From the NCBI GenBank assembly GCA_041484525.1, contig JBGPHT010000014.1:18856-82855 (forward strand): DNA of 64,000 nucleotides. The letters run 5' to 3'. This document shows, one piece after another, positions 27,225 to 36,342 of this stretch. Each line of letters starts with the position of its first letter. The stretch's first letter is position 1. The stretch comes from JBGPHT01 sp041484525 (GTDB taxonomy: Bacteria > Acidobacteriota > Terriglobia > Bryobacterales > Bryobacteraceae). Both the position numbers and the translations under genes were made by a program. The notes below the pieces were generated by a model. The model saw only the letters and a list, made by a program, of their open reading frames with translations. It was not told where the DNA came from and searched no databases.

Positions 27225-28787
27225 TCACACCAAAAACTGCTCTGCCAGCTCGACGTTGCCGCGCAGTGCGGCCTGCCAGGCGGCGTGCGCCTCTTCGTGT
27301 TTCCCCAAAGTCAGGAGCGCATGGCCGAGGTTGAATTGCGCCTGCGGAAACTCGGGGCGAAGCGCGAGGGCCTGCCGATAGTGACGGACCGCGTCGGCCG
27401 CGCGGCCCCTCTTCTGCTGCAGCAGCCCCATGTTGTATAGCAGATCGCTCGTCGGTTCCCCCAACTCCAGCAGTTGCTTATGCAGCGTCAATGCATGGTC
27501 GTAGTGTTGCTGCTCCAAAGCGATCGCCGCCAAAGAGCGCAATGCCTCCGGGGATCTCGGAACCAGCGCGAGGACCTGGCGGAAAGTTTCTTTCGCCGCT
27601 TCGAGATTCCGCATCTTCCAGTGGGCGATGCCGATGTTCAGCAAAGCATCGGGGCACTTTTTGGGGAAGTTGAGAGCCGCCTGGAACGCCGCGATGGACG
27701 CAGCGAAATCGCCGAGCTGCAGCCGCATGAAGCCCAGCCGAAACCAGGCGTCCTGTGCTTCCGGATGATGTTCGACCAGCCTGGAATACAGCTCCTCTGC
27801 CTGGCCGAACTGCTGGCGGCTTTCGCACAACAGGGACAGGTTCCAGAACGCGTTCCTCAGGGTCGGGTCCAGCGCCAGCGCCTTTTCGTAGGCCGCCCGC
27901 GCCGGCTCCCACTGCTCGAGCTCATGCAGCGCCGCGCCCAGACTCAGATGGGCTTCCGGCGATTTCGGTTCCAGGGAAGCCGCCCGGGAAAACGCATCGG
28001 CGGCCTCCCGATAGCGGCCCAGCTTTTGGAGTGCGACTCCATAATTGAACCAGCCTGCAAAGTGGTTGGCATGTTTTTCGAGAAGAGCGGTGCAGAAGCC
28101 GGCGGCAGCATCGAAATCACGATTCGCAAACGCCGCCAGCGCCAGGCACTCGTGCGCCAACGCCGATTCGGGCTCGACCTCGAGCAGCCGGCGGCCGCAT
28201 TGCATGAGCTGCCCATAGTCACCCTGAGCCACCGCCAGGGCAATCGTGTTGGCGAGCAGTTCCTCCGAATGCGGATCTCTCGCCAAAAGCTTCTGGTACA
28301 ATTCCAAAGCCTCGCGGTCGAGGTTCAGCATCTGCAGCGCCACCGCCTTGCCGCGGAGAGCAGCTTCGCGAAACGGCTGGCGTTCCAGACAACGCTCAAA
28401 AGCGTTCAAAGCTTCTTGCGGGCGATCGAGGCGGAGCTGCGATATTCCCAAACCCAGGTGCGCTCCGGCCCGGCGCGGGTCCATTTCGATCGCCTTCTGA
28501 AATGACGCCGCAGCCTCTTCCCACGCGCCTAGCTTTTCGAGACAAACGGCGCGGTTGTAATGCGACGTCGAATTGTCGCGATCCATCCGCAGAACATCTT
28601 CATAGGTGCTCGCCGCCGCCCGGAACTGCCGCAACTCGAATTGCAGATTGCCGATGGCGCAGTGCAACTTCGGCGAATGATGACCGGTGTCCCGCGCCTG
28701 GCAGAGTGCCTCCAGCGCTTCTTGCGTCTTGCCGGCAATCTGCAGCGAAGCCGCGCTCACCATCGATTCCGCCAGCGATAGGCTCAT
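27225..28787 (-). CDS. tetratricopeptide-repeat protein
   Basis: The 520-residue protein consists of roughly 13-14 consecutive TPR units of 34 residues; examples are HYNRAVCLEKLGAWEEAAAS, AHLSLGAALHELEQWEPARA and LYNMGLLQQKRGRAADAVRH. There is no signal peptide or membrane segment, so it should be cytoplasmic and act as a protein-interaction scaffold. Its ATG overlaps the stop of the proline-rich gene as ATGA, so the two are translationally coupled within the ParA operon. Confidence 0.88.
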   Translation of the reverse strand: MSLSLAESMVSAASLQIAGKTQEALEALCQARDTGHHSPKLHCAIGNLQFELRQFRAAASTYEDVLRMDRDNSTSHYNRAVCLEKLGAWEEAAASFQKAIEMDPRRAGAHLGLGISQLRLDRPQEALNAFERCLERQPFREAALRGKAVALQMLNLDREALELYQKLLARDPHSEELLANTIALAVAQGDYGQLMQCGRRLLEVEPESALAHECLALAAFANRDFDAAAGFCTALLEKHANHFAGWFNYGVALQKLGRYREAADAFSRAASLEPKSPEAHLSLGAALHELEQWEPARAAYEKALALDPTLRNAFWNLSLLCESRQQFGQAEELYSRLVEHHPEAQDAWFRLGFMRLQLGDFAASIAAFQAALNFPKKCPDALLNIGIAHWKMRNLEAAKETFRQVLALVPRSPEALRSLAAIALEQQHYDHALTLHKQLLELGEPTSDLLYNMGLLQQKRGRAADAVRHYRQALALRPEFPQAQFNLGHALLTLGKHEEAHAAWQAALRGNVELAEQFLV

Positions 28788-29356
28788 TCACCTTCCCCTT
28801 TCCCGCGCTCCCGATCGGCCACGGCCCTCGGATCCCATCCCAGAGGTGCGAGGTCGCTCTGCGGAAGCTCCCGCCGAACGTCCGGCGGACGCGGAGCGCA
28901 CGCGCCGCTCAGTGCATCGACCCGACCGGCCGGACGGGCATCGGCGTACAGAAAATCGGGCGCCGGCGGCCTGTCGCGATGTTCGATGGATAGACCGCTC
29001 CAGCTCGGAAGCAAGGGAGCCAGTTCCGGCTGAAGCCACATGACCGGGTGAATGGGCCACATCGTCGCCTCGATGGGCTGCGGCTCCGCTATCACGAAGG
29101 GTGCCGCCGCCGGTTGTTCGGCGGACTCATCGCCAGGCATGCCGTTCGAGGAACGCTTGCGTGCACCACTTCTCGCCTGAAGGGCCTGCGGCCCCGCCAT
29201 CGCGACAAGCGTCGGCGGTTGTACAGCGGGCTCATGGCCGGACTTCCCGTTTGAAGGACGCCCATTCGCGCCGTTCCTCTTGGCGGCGCGATGCGTCCCG
29301 TTCGGCTGCTCGGGCAGCGTAGTCGTGCTTGCGGCCGCGCGATCGTTTGCGCTCAT
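28784..29356 (-). CDS. proline-rich hypothetical protein of the ParA operon
   Basis: The protein is 190 residues from the ATG at 29356, which overlaps the parA-like stop as ATGA. Its own stop overlaps the TPR start in the same way. The first half is low-complexity and probably disordered (Ala, Asn, Gly, Pro, Lys). It includes a degenerate repeat: NGRPSNGKSGHEPAVQPPTL and then RSSNGMPGDESAEQPAAAP. The second half is Pro/Trp-rich (TMWPIHPVMWLQPELAPLLP). No family is recognised. The position between an ATPase and a TPR scaffold suggests an adaptor. Confidence 0.6.
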   Translation of the reverse strand: MSANDRAAASTTTLPEQPNGTHRAAKRNGANGRPSNGKSGHEPAVQPPTLVAMAGPQALQARSGARKRSSNGMPGDESAEQPAAAPFVIAEPQPIEATMWPIHPVMWLQPELAPLLPSWSGLSIEHRDRPPAPDFLYADARPAGRVDALSGACAPRPPDVRRELPQSDLAPLGWDPRAVADRERGKGEGE

Positions 29357-30084
29357 ACGCGGAGGCTCCTTCTCACCGCGATCGCCAACGAAGTGATGTC
29401 GTAGTGGGCGGGACTCTGCGGCGCATAATCCCCGATCCACTGCCCGGCCCCGAAGGCCTCGACAAATGCCGTGCGCTGGTGGACGGCCGGCGCCAGCGAT
29501 TCGCCGAAGGAGCGTAACTGCTCATCGATCTGCCGGCCGGCGTCGGTTCGGCGGTCGATTTTCGAAGGCACGATCAGACACTTGGGACCTCTGCCGCGCC
29601 GCTTCGTGCGCGCCTGCTGGATGAGATCTACGATCGCCCGCGTGGCCACCAGATCGATCCCACTAGCCGTCACCGGAACCAGCACCAGATCGGCGACTCT
29701 TCCCGCGGCTTGCGCCGCCGCTCCCACATGCGCGGGCGCGTCCAGCACGACGTACCGCTCGCCTCGCGCCGCAACCGCCCGCACCAGCCGTTCTCCGTCT
29801 TCTTCATTCTCGAGCGGCATGAATTCACCGCGAATCGGCAGGCGGCCGTGTTTCAACCAATGGTTAGCCGTCCCCTGCGAGTCGTTGTCCAGCAGGAGGA
29901 CCGAATCGCCGCTGCTGGCGAGCTCGCACGCCAGATTGACGGCGATGGTGGACTTTCCGCAGCCCCCTTTCAGGTTGACGATGGCGATGATGACGGCCGT
30001 GTCGCGCGGCGTGTACCGGGCGGCGCCGAATAGGAACCGGGTGAGAGGGCCGCGAGTTTCCGGGACTTCAAGTGGGAAGGTCAC
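29353..30084 (-). CDS. ParA/MinD-family ATPase
   Basis: The protein is 243 residues from GTG 30084, which follows the upstream stop directly (TAAGTG) and has GGAGG 10 nt upstream. The deviant Walker A motif KGGCGKST lies at 39-46, with the signature lysine of ParA/MinD ATPases. Switch regions VLLLDNDSQGTANHW and YVVLDAPAH are present. Family members dimerise on ATP and position plasmids, chromosomes or protein complexes on the nucleoid or membrane. No ParB gene or parS-like repeats are present. Its genes are coupled to envelope-type scaffold genes, which favours positioning of a protein machine. A BcsQ-like role is an alternative. Confidence 0.85.
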   Translation of the reverse strand: MTFPLEVPETRGPLTRFLFGAARYTPRDTAVIIAIVNLKGGCGKSTIAVNLACELASSGDSVLLLDNDSQGTANHWLKHGRLPIRGEFMPLENEEDGERLVRAVAARGERYVVLDAPAHVGAAAQAAGRVADLVLVPVTASGIDLVATRAIVDLIQQARTKRRGRGPKCLIVPSKIDRRTDAGRQIDEQLRSFGESLAPAVHQRTAFVEAFGAGQWIGDYAPQSPAHYDITSLAIAVRRSLRV

Positions 30085-32007
30085 TTAGTTTCGGCCTCCG
30101 AACACCATCGAGATCATGGTCTTGACCTCGATCGGCTTGTCGTTGAGCGTCGCCGGTTTGTATTTCCATTTCAGTACGGCATTCTTGGCAGCCATCGCGA
30201 GAATGGCATCCCCACTTTGGACTTTCACGTTTTTGACCGCGCCCGATTCGTCAATTGTGGCTTCCAGTTTGACGACACCGGAGATGCCGCGCAGACGCGC
30301 CAGCTCAGGCATGGTGGGAAGAATCCGACTGATGAGCTGTGCATCCCGAAGCTGGCCGCCGGGACGCAGCGGTGCCGGCGCCGCGACGGGTGGCGGACTG
30401 GTTTTCTGCGGCGCCGGCGCAGGAGGTTCGGGAGCATTGACCGGCTTCAACAAGCCGGCCGGCAGACTGGCTGTTTGCGGTTCGGAAATGATGGCAACGT
30501 TCTGCTGCGGCAGTGGGAGCAGCGACGCCTGAGTCTGCGCGCGGGCGGAATTTGCCAGGGGCGGCGGTGTGAAAGGCCGCAGAGGCGTGGCTGCGGGCAC
30601 TTCGGGCGTGGGCTTGTTCTTGTCGGATCTAGTGGGAGCCGTGGGCTGCCCCGTTGACGCCGGTTGAGGCGCCGGACGCTGTGGCGCCGCGGCCGCCGGT
30701 GCCGTAACGGAAGGCTGAGCGTCGATGGCTGCCGGAAGTTGCTTGCCGACTTGCGCCGGGACGGGCCGTGACGCGGGAGCCGCACTCCGCGAGAATTTCC
30801 AGGCGGCGGCACTCGCCGAGACCAGCAGAAGTGACGCCGCCCCTGCCATCGCGGCCCGGCGGACACGCGAGGCAGGCGCCGCGCGATCCACTTCGGAAAA
30901 CTGTGCCGCGGGTTGTGCTGCGAGCATGGAAACGGCCGGCCGCACGGAGATGGGCGCGCTCGCTGCGACCTCCGCGGCATCCGCGTCTCCCAACGGGGCT
31001 GCGGCCGGGGAGCCCTCTTGATCGAGGCCGCTTTGCGCGGCGGCCAGGTCCCGCTCCAGGATGGGATCGCCGGGAAACAGCGACAGCAGGTTGCGAAGCA
31101 GATCGGCTGCCTGGACATACTGATGCTGCTGCATCAGCCGGAGCGCCTTCTCCCGGCCGCGCTCGTAGAAATGCTCCTCCTCGCGGGCGGCGCGCGCCTC
31201 CCGCACCGTATCGAGCAACACTCTGGCCTCGGGACGATCCTGCGCCGCGAGTTGGATCAGGATGCGCTCGGCCTCCTGCAACTGGCGCCTGCCGAAAAGC
31301 AGTTGCGCCGTCCGCAACTCTTCCCGGTACTTCTTACCGGACTCGATCTCTTCGAGCAACGCGTCGAGCGCGGGTTCGTCCTCGAACGATTCGAGACCCG
31401 TCTGGAGGATCAGTTCCGCCTGCTCCGTGTCCCCGTCGGCCAGGCACTGCCGAACCTCGGTGACGATGTTTTCACACTCCGAGCGCCGGCGGCCGGTCCG
31501 GACTTCTTCGAGAAGAGGCTGCAACTCGGGGGCGCCGGGAAACTCCGCCTGGGCGGCTTGAATCAACGTGAGAGCCTGCGCCCAGGCTCGCGCGGCGATC
31601 TTTTGCGAGATCATCTCCAGCCGGCGCGCCAGCTTTTTCTGCCGGTCCTGCTGTCGTACACGATCGCGAAACCGCTCGGCCGCCCCCTGCAATTCATCCG
31701 ATTCGGGGCACGACTCCAAGGCTTCTTCGAGCACCGTCACCGCCACCTGCCACTGCTGCAGTTGCTCCAACTCGGCCACGCGGCTCAACGCACCCTGAAT
31801 GAAGCGGCGCTTCTCCCAGCGCGGAAGCATCTCTTCGATTTCCGCCAGGCGCGCGATGAGCGTGTCGTGATCCGGCACCTCGGTCAGCTTTTCCTTGAGG
31901 AATGCCACCGCGAGATCGGGGCGGTCCTGATCGAGCAGCCACTGCACTTCGTCGAGCGCCGCCCGCACAACGCCGGCGGCTTGGAACGACCGCCGCTCCG
32001 CCTCCAC
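30085..32007 (-). CDS. TPR/coiled-coil protein with TM segment and TonB C-terminal domain
   Basis: The protein is 640 residues from GTG 32007. The N-terminal 330 residues are TPR-like helical hairpins (LDEVQWLLDQDRPDLAVAFL). One membrane segment follows near residue 390 (AAMAGAASLLLVSASAAAW), then a Pro/Ala-rich linker of about 130 residues. The end is a TonB_C domain (ISGVVKLEATIDESGAVKNV, then LKWKYKP). The topology is like TonB: cytoplasmic helices, inner-membrane anchor, periplasm-spanning linker and a domain for outer-membrane partners. The coding signal continues upstream of the GTG to 32098 and ends at a stop, so the true start may be lost to a frameshift (see findings). It is first gene of the operon. 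Confidence 0.78.
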   Translation of the reverse strand: MEAERRSFQAAGVVRAALDEVQWLLDQDRPDLAVAFLKEKLTEVPDHDTLIARLAEIEEMLPRWEKRRFIQGALSRVAELEQLQQWQVAVTVLEEALESCPESDELQGAAERFRDRVRQQDRQKKLARRLEMISQKIAARAWAQALTLIQAAQAEFPGAPELQPLLEEVRTGRRRSECENIVTEVRQCLADGDTEQAELILQTGLESFEDEPALDALLEEIESGKKYREELRTAQLLFGRRQLQEAERILIQLAAQDRPEARVLLDTVREARAAREEEHFYERGREKALRLMQQHQYVQAADLLRNLLSLFPGDPILERDLAAAQSGLDQEGSPAAAPLGDADAAEVAASAPISVRPAVSMLAAQPAAQFSEVDRAAPASRVRRAAMAGAASLLLVSASAAAWKFSRSAAPASRPVPAQVGKQLPAAIDAQPSVTAPAAAAPQRPAPQPASTGQPTAPTRSDKNKPTPEVPAATPLRPFTPPPLANSARAQTQASLLPLPQQNVAIISEPQTASLPAGLLKPVNAPEPPAPAPQKTSPPPVAAPAPLRPGGQLRDAQLISRILPTMPELARLRGISGVVKLEATIDESGAVKNVKVQSGDAILAMAAKNAVLKWKYKPATLNDKPIEVKTMISMVFGGRN

Positions 32008-32103
32008 TTCCCGCCGACGCGACAGGATGGCCGGTTCAGCGGGATATGCGGCGACCGCTGTATCCAGGCCCTCGAGGGCTTTGTCGAACTGTGACGTTAC
32101 TTA

Positions 32104-32792
32104 GTCATCTCCCCTCGTGCGCGTTTTTCGAAGGTCTTCGCTCAGAAAAACCCACCTTTACCACAGGCTGCTAGGAGAAAACTGAACAGGACCGGGTTTT
32201 TCCACAAGTTTGTGTCAGTGTGAAATGTGAGGATTCGGGAATTTCCCGTGTTCAAAGACTGTGAATAAAACGAGTGCGGCGGTGTATGTTGTCTCAGGTT
32301 AACAGTCCCGCTATCGGAAAAACCCTGTCCGGAGTTTCCCGGCGGAGGGCATCCGCTCTGCAACATCCGCGAAACTCTGACCGCGCACTAGGAACGCGAT
32401 CCCGGCCGGCGCCTGATTTGGCTGAGCCCAGGAGATCGCGGCGTGCGGACCGTTCACAATGAATTCTCGGACCGGGCGGCCCTGCTCCAATCGCGCCTTG
32501 AGAACCCTGATCGACCGCACCCCTCTCGTCAAGTGAGTACCCATGCCGACGCAAACAACTCATGCGAAGCCCATAAGGATGCCTCGGGCGCCCACCCGCT
32601 CGACGCGGTGTCGCAGACAACCTTCTGGTCGATTTCCGAACTGTATCGTTATATCTCCACATTCGAGTGATAACTCAGAGAGGGCGGCCTCCGCCCGAAG
32701 TCTCAGGTAAGGGTGCGCTGCAGAAGTTCCTGCGTCAGCGCCATAGATGCTAGAATACGCCAGAACGTTATGAATACATTGAGAGGAACCAT
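32104..32792. other. 689-bp region without a confident gene
   Basis: This lies between the divergent ParA operon and gmd. A minus-strand frame of 77 codons (32311-32544) has a plausible composition (VREFIVNGPHAAISWAQ) but no recognised family or clear SD. A GC-rich hairpin (GGGCGG, loop CCT, CCGCCC) lies at 32682-32696 with no T-run. TAGAAT at 32751-32756 is a possible -10 for gmd. Nothing else was recognised. Confidence 0.4.
32236..32248. promoter_or_regulatory. 13-bp palindrome upstream of the ParA operon
   Basis: The perfect palindrome CGGGAATTTCCCG lies about 130 nt upstream of the operon's possible ATG at 32108. It could be an operator, but there is only one copy and no promoter was found beside it. 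Confidence 0.2.
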
Positions 32793-33818
32793 ATGCCGAA
32801 GGCTCTAATAACAGGCATTACGGGTCAGGACGGGTCCTACTTAGCCGAGCTCCTGAGCAAGAAGGGGTACGAAATCCACGGCCTCAAGCGGCGTTCATCC
32901 TCGTTCAACACGGACCGCGTGGACCACCTCTATGTGGACTTCCACAACTCCGGGGCGAAGTTCTTCCTTCATTATGCCGATTTAGGGGATGCGAGTTCTC
33001 TGGCCTGGTGCCTGGCGGACGTGCGGCCTGACGAGATTTACAATCTCGGCGCGCAAAGTCACGTCAAGGTAAGTTTCGAAATACCGGAATACACGGCAGA
33101 CGTGGTTGCGACCGGCACCGTGCGTCTTCTCGAGGCGATCCGGCGCACCGGAATCAAGTGCCGTTTCTATCAGGCTTCTTCTAGTGAAATGTTCGGCAGT
33201 ACTCCACCTCCGCACAATGAATATTCAGCGTTTCACCCGCGCAGCCCATACGCCTGTGCGAAAGTCTTCGCTCACCAGGCGACGGTGAATTACCGCGAGA
33301 GTTACTCCCTCCACGCGTCATGCGGCATTCTGTTCAACCACGAGTCTCCGCGCCGCGGGGAGACTTTTGTTACACGCAAGATTACGCGAGCAGTCGCTCA
33401 CATTAAGATGGGGTTACAGGAGAAGCTGTATCTCGGCAACCTGGAGGCCCGCCGCGACTGGGGCTTCGCCGGCGATTATGTACGGGCCATGTGGGCGATG
33501 CTTCAACAGGACAATCCCGACGATTATATTATCGGCACCGGAGAATCGCATTCCGTGCGGGAGTTTGCGGAGGCGGCATTCGCGCACGGGGGGCTGGACT
33601 GGCGGGACTATGTTGTGATTGATCCCCGGTATTTTCGTCCGGCGGAAGTTGACGACCTGTGCGCTGACGCGTCCAAAGCCCGTCGCGTCCTCGGCTGGGA
33701 CCCCGAGGTCGCCTTCCCGCGGCTCGTCGGGATGATGGTGGACTCGGACCTGGCGGAGCTCCAAAGACGCTTCAAGGGAGGTACTGAGGCTATCCGAAGC
33801 GGTGCTGCCGACGCTTGA
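32793..33818 (+). CDS. gmd: GDP-mannose 4,6-dehydratase
   Basis: The 341-residue protein starts at an ATG with GAGAGG 7 nt upstream. The Rossmann motif is GITGQDGSY (8-16), followed by the Gmd-specific LKRRSSSFNTDRVDHLY, the NLGAQSHVKVSFE segment, the catalytic SSSEMFGS and Tyr-x3-Lys (YACAK), and the substrate loop FNHESPRRGETFVTRKI. It converts GDP-D-mannose to GDP-4-keto-6-deoxy-mannose in the cytoplasm. The product would be finished by the GDP-L-fucose synthase encoded at 61578. It opens the large glycan locus. Confidence 0.95.
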   Translation: MPKALITGITGQDGSYLAELLSKKGYEIHGLKRRSSSFNTDRVDHLYVDFHNSGAKFFLHYADLGDASSLAWCLADVRPDEIYNLGAQSHVKVSFEIPEYTADVVATGTVRLLEAIRRTGIKCRFYQASSSEMFGSTPPPHNEYSAFHPRSPYACAKVFAHQATVNYRESYSLHASCGILFNHESPRRGETFVTRKITRAVAHIKMGLQEKLYLGNLEARRDWGFAGDYVRAMWAMLQQDNPDDYIIGTGESHSVREFAEAAFAHGGLDWRDYVVIDPRYFRPAEVDDLCADASKARRVLGWDPEVAFPRLVGMMVDSDLAELQRRFKGGTEAIRSGAADA

Positions 33819-33859
33819 AGACGAGGCTCAGCCGCGTACTTTGCTAAAATGAAAACACC

Positions 33860-34819
33860 GTGTCATCCGGCGCGATGGACCCACAACCGCTGGTCAGTAT
33901 TGTCACCCCCACTTTCAATACAGCTCGGTTTCTAGAACGTACCATTGAGAGCGTGCTGGCACAGGACTATGCGGCGATCGAATACATCGTAATGGATGGC
34001 GGTTCAACGGACGGGACTCAGGCAGTCTTAGAGAGGTTCAGTGGACGGCTGCAGTATGTCTCAGCTCCCGACGGTGGGACAGCGGATGCCATCAACCAGG
34101 GATTTCTGAAATCGCGCGGATCTATTTTTGCCTGGTTGAATGCCGACGACACTTATCCGCCGGGCGCGGTCCGCGCGGAGGTATGCCGCTTGATGGCAGC
34201 GCCGGACGTAGCCGTAGTTTATGGCGAAGGTCTGTGGACCGATGAGAATGACGCCGTGCTGGGGCGCTACCCCACGGTTTCACCATATGATGACACCATC
34301 CTGGAACGGGAGTGCTTTATATGCCAGCCGGCTGCATTCATGCGGCGCACGGCGTTCGAAGAAAATGGAATGCTAAACCCGAGCTTTCATTTCGCCTTCG
34401 ATTATGACCTGTGGATACGGCTATCGAAGGTTTGCCGGTTTCTGGCAGTGCCGGAAGTCCTGGCCACCTCCCGCATGCATTCACACAACAAATCCCTGGC
34501 CCAGCGGACGCCAGTTTTTAGAGAGGCCATCCGCGTCGTGCGCCTGCACTACGGCTACGTTCCGGTGCATTGGATTTACGGGTACTTGAGCTTTCTTCGC
34601 GATGGCAGAGACCAGTATTTCGAACCGCTCCGCCATTCCATAGTCACGTATCTCGCGAGCCTTCCGGCGGGCATGTACTATAACTACAAACACGTGCGGC
34701 GCTACTGGCAAGAGTGGCGTTCGCACGTTACTATTCCCAACCTGCTACGAGTTGCCACCGATCCGGAGGCACGCATGCCGTGGAGAGGTAAGAGCAATTC
34801 TGACTCCTCAGAGCAGTGA
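33860..34819 (+). CDS. GT2 family glycosyltransferase
   Basis: The protein is 319 residues from GTG 33860; an ATG at 33875 is an alternative. The GT-A fold opens with PLVSIVTPTFNTARFLERTI, then IEYIVMDGGSTDGT and the metal-binding NADDTY. The catalytic region FAFDYDLWIRLSK follows, as in inverting transferases of surface glycans. TAAAAT at 33845-33850 ends 9 nt before the GTG, suggesting a leaderless message. It closely resembles the convergent GT2 at 34904. Donor and acceptor are unknown. Confidence 0.85.
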   Translation: MSSGAMDPQPLVSIVTPTFNTARFLERTIESVLAQDYAAIEYIVMDGGSTDGTQAVLERFSGRLQYVSAPDGGTADAINQGFLKSRGSIFAWLNADDTYPPGAVRAEVCRLMAAPDVAVVYGEGLWTDENDAVLGRYPTVSPYDDTILERECFICQPAAFMRRTAFEENGMLNPSFHFAFDYDLWIRLSKVCRFLAVPEVLATSRMHSHNKSLAQRTPVFREAIRVVRLHYGYVPVHWIYGYLSFLRDGRDQYFEPLRHSIVTYLASLPAGMYYNYKHVRRYWQEWRSHVTIPNLLRVATDPEARMPWRGKSNSDSSEQ

Positions 34820-34903
34820 CCGTCAAGGCAATTGCGTGGATTTTTCCCGAAACACGTTCTTGAAAGGAGAATCGAACGTTGCCGGACCGAGGCGCAGGGC
34901 CGT

Positions 34904-36136
34904 CTATTGTTCGGCTGACGCGGTGCGGGCCAGAGGCTTGAGGCGCACGGCCGGTTCCGCCCACTGGATGCTCTTGACGCAGTACGCGAGCCGCCTCCGG
35001 TCCCCGGCCAAGGTAAAGCGGCCAGGCATTAACGACCGAGATGCCTTGATCTTGAGACGCAGCGCTTGGCCCTGGAAGTCAGGAGGAAGCGGCACTTCCA
35101 GGCGGAAGTTGCCGGACGTCAGATCGAACTGTCCCACCTTCCGTTCATTGGCCTCGATGTGCAGTCTTTGCCGGCGCAAGGAAACCCAATCCGGAATCGA
35201 GCCCTCTATGACGAGCGGCCCGTTGCCGGGCGGCAGCATATACCGGAGCAAACGGCCTGCCCACCCGTCCGAGTGCAGCCCCTGCGAGTTCGCGATCGTG
35301 TTTCCGATGACCGCACCGGCGCACCACCTGATCGCCGATTGCAGGAACTTAGAAACCCCGCTCAGCCTCGGCGTAAACAACTCCTCGACCTTTTGACACC
35401 AGATTTGGTGGTACGTGTCGAGGCCATACACCACGTAACCAGGTGAGATCCGCATGCTGGTGTGCCGTCGAAGCATCCCGCCGATTTCGCGAATGCGTCG
35501 TGTTCCGCCCGTGAAGCTCTTGGCGTCCGGGTACTCCCGAAGGCATCCCATAAACTCCGGGATGTGTACGAGCGGGTATTTCATGCCGATCCGAATGAGG
35601 AGATCCCAGTCCATGGTGTAGTGCAGGTCCTCGTCGACCCCACCCACTTCATCCAGGACATCCCTGCGGAAGTAGACTGTCTGCTGCAGGATATAGTCCG
35701 ACAGATAAGTGAGCTTCCAAAGGTTGAAAGGCTCGGTACACGGGAAGCGCGTGCACTTCTCCCCGGAATAGTCGATGAGATACCCTTCCCCGTAGACTGC
35801 TCCGGCGTCCGGATTGCGATCGAACCCATCGACTGCCGCTCGAATGCTTCCCGGCAGATATAAATCGTCGGAATTCAGCCAAGCTAGAATGCTGCCCCGC
35901 GCCATTCGAAAGCCCTTATTGATGGCGTGCGATTGCCCGCGGTCCTTTTCCGATACGAACGTCAATCGGCTGGCGTAGTCCCTTACCACCGAAGCGGTTT
36001 CGTCAGTGGAGCCGCCATCCATGATGATGTATTCGACGTTGGGATAGTTCTGATTGAGGACGCTCTCAATCGTCGCCCGGATGAAGTGCCCCTGGTTATA
36101 GGAGGGCGTGACGATACTCACGAGTGGATGCGGCAT
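34904..36136 (-). CDS. GT2 glycosyltransferase with C-terminal DGW beta-domain
   Basis: The protein is 410 residues from the ATG at 36136 (a TTG lies 2 codons upstream). The catalytic part matches the 33860 transferase: PLVSIVTPSYNQGHFIRATI, IIMDGGSTDET, LNSDDLYLPGS, YTMDWDLLIRIG. The last 130 residues form a separate beta-rich domain beginning LHSDGWAGRLLRYMLPPG. It recurs in the lipoprotein at 36343 and the C-terminus of the protein at 50392, and may bind carbohydrate. The gene is convergent with the 33860 gene and divergent from the 36343 lipoprotein gene. The donor is unknown. Confidence 0.82.
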   Translation of the reverse strand: MPHPLVSIVTPSYNQGHFIRATIESVLNQNYPNVEYIIMDGGSTDETASVVRDYASRLTFVSEKDRGQSHAINKGFRMARGSILAWLNSDDLYLPGSIRAAVDGFDRNPDAGAVYGEGYLIDYSGEKCTRFPCTEPFNLWKLTYLSDYILQQTVYFRRDVLDEVGGVDEDLHYTMDWDLLIRIGMKYPLVHIPEFMGCLREYPDAKSFTGGTRRIREIGGMLRRHTSMRISPGYVVYGLDTYHQIWCQKVEELFTPRLSGVSKFLQSAIRWCAGAVIGNTIANSQGLHSDGWAGRLLRYMLPPGNGPLVIEGSIPDWVSLRRQRLHIEANERKVGQFDLTSGNFRLEVPLPPDFQGQALRLKIKASRSLMPGRFTLAGDRRRLAYCVKSIQWAEPAVRLKPLARTASAEQ

Positions 36137-36245
36137 GAACAATCAGATTACCCAAGATCGCAGGGCCATCTGATTAAGGATGGTATCAACAATCCGATGC
36201 GGAGTCCAACAACCTTCGCTCCAGAGCTGCGGGCTTGGCTCAAGG

Positions 36246-36275
36246 TTGGACTCTGAGACGGCGCCGCGGTAAAAT
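36246..36275 (+). promoter_or_regulatory. putative promoter for the lipoprotein gene
   Basis: TTGGAC (36246-36251) and TAAAAT (36270-36275) are 18 nt apart. The predicted start of transcription leaves a leader of about 60 nt to the ATG at 36343. Confidence 0.35.
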
Positions 36276-36342
36276 CCATGCTTCAGTCCCTGCCCGCGAC
36301 AGCGGAATGGATCTGTGTAGGTGTTGCTTCAAGAGGATCCAC

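Noticed and set aside
29353..30084. ParA gene as sign of a plasmid or partition locus
   Set aside because: No ParB gene, no parS-like or iteron repeats, and tight coupling to TPR and TonB_C genes.
32294..32662. Small frames between the ParA operon and gmd
   Set aside because: Overlapping frames on both strands, no clear SD and no recognised family; the 77-codon frame at 32311-32544 remains only a weak possibility.
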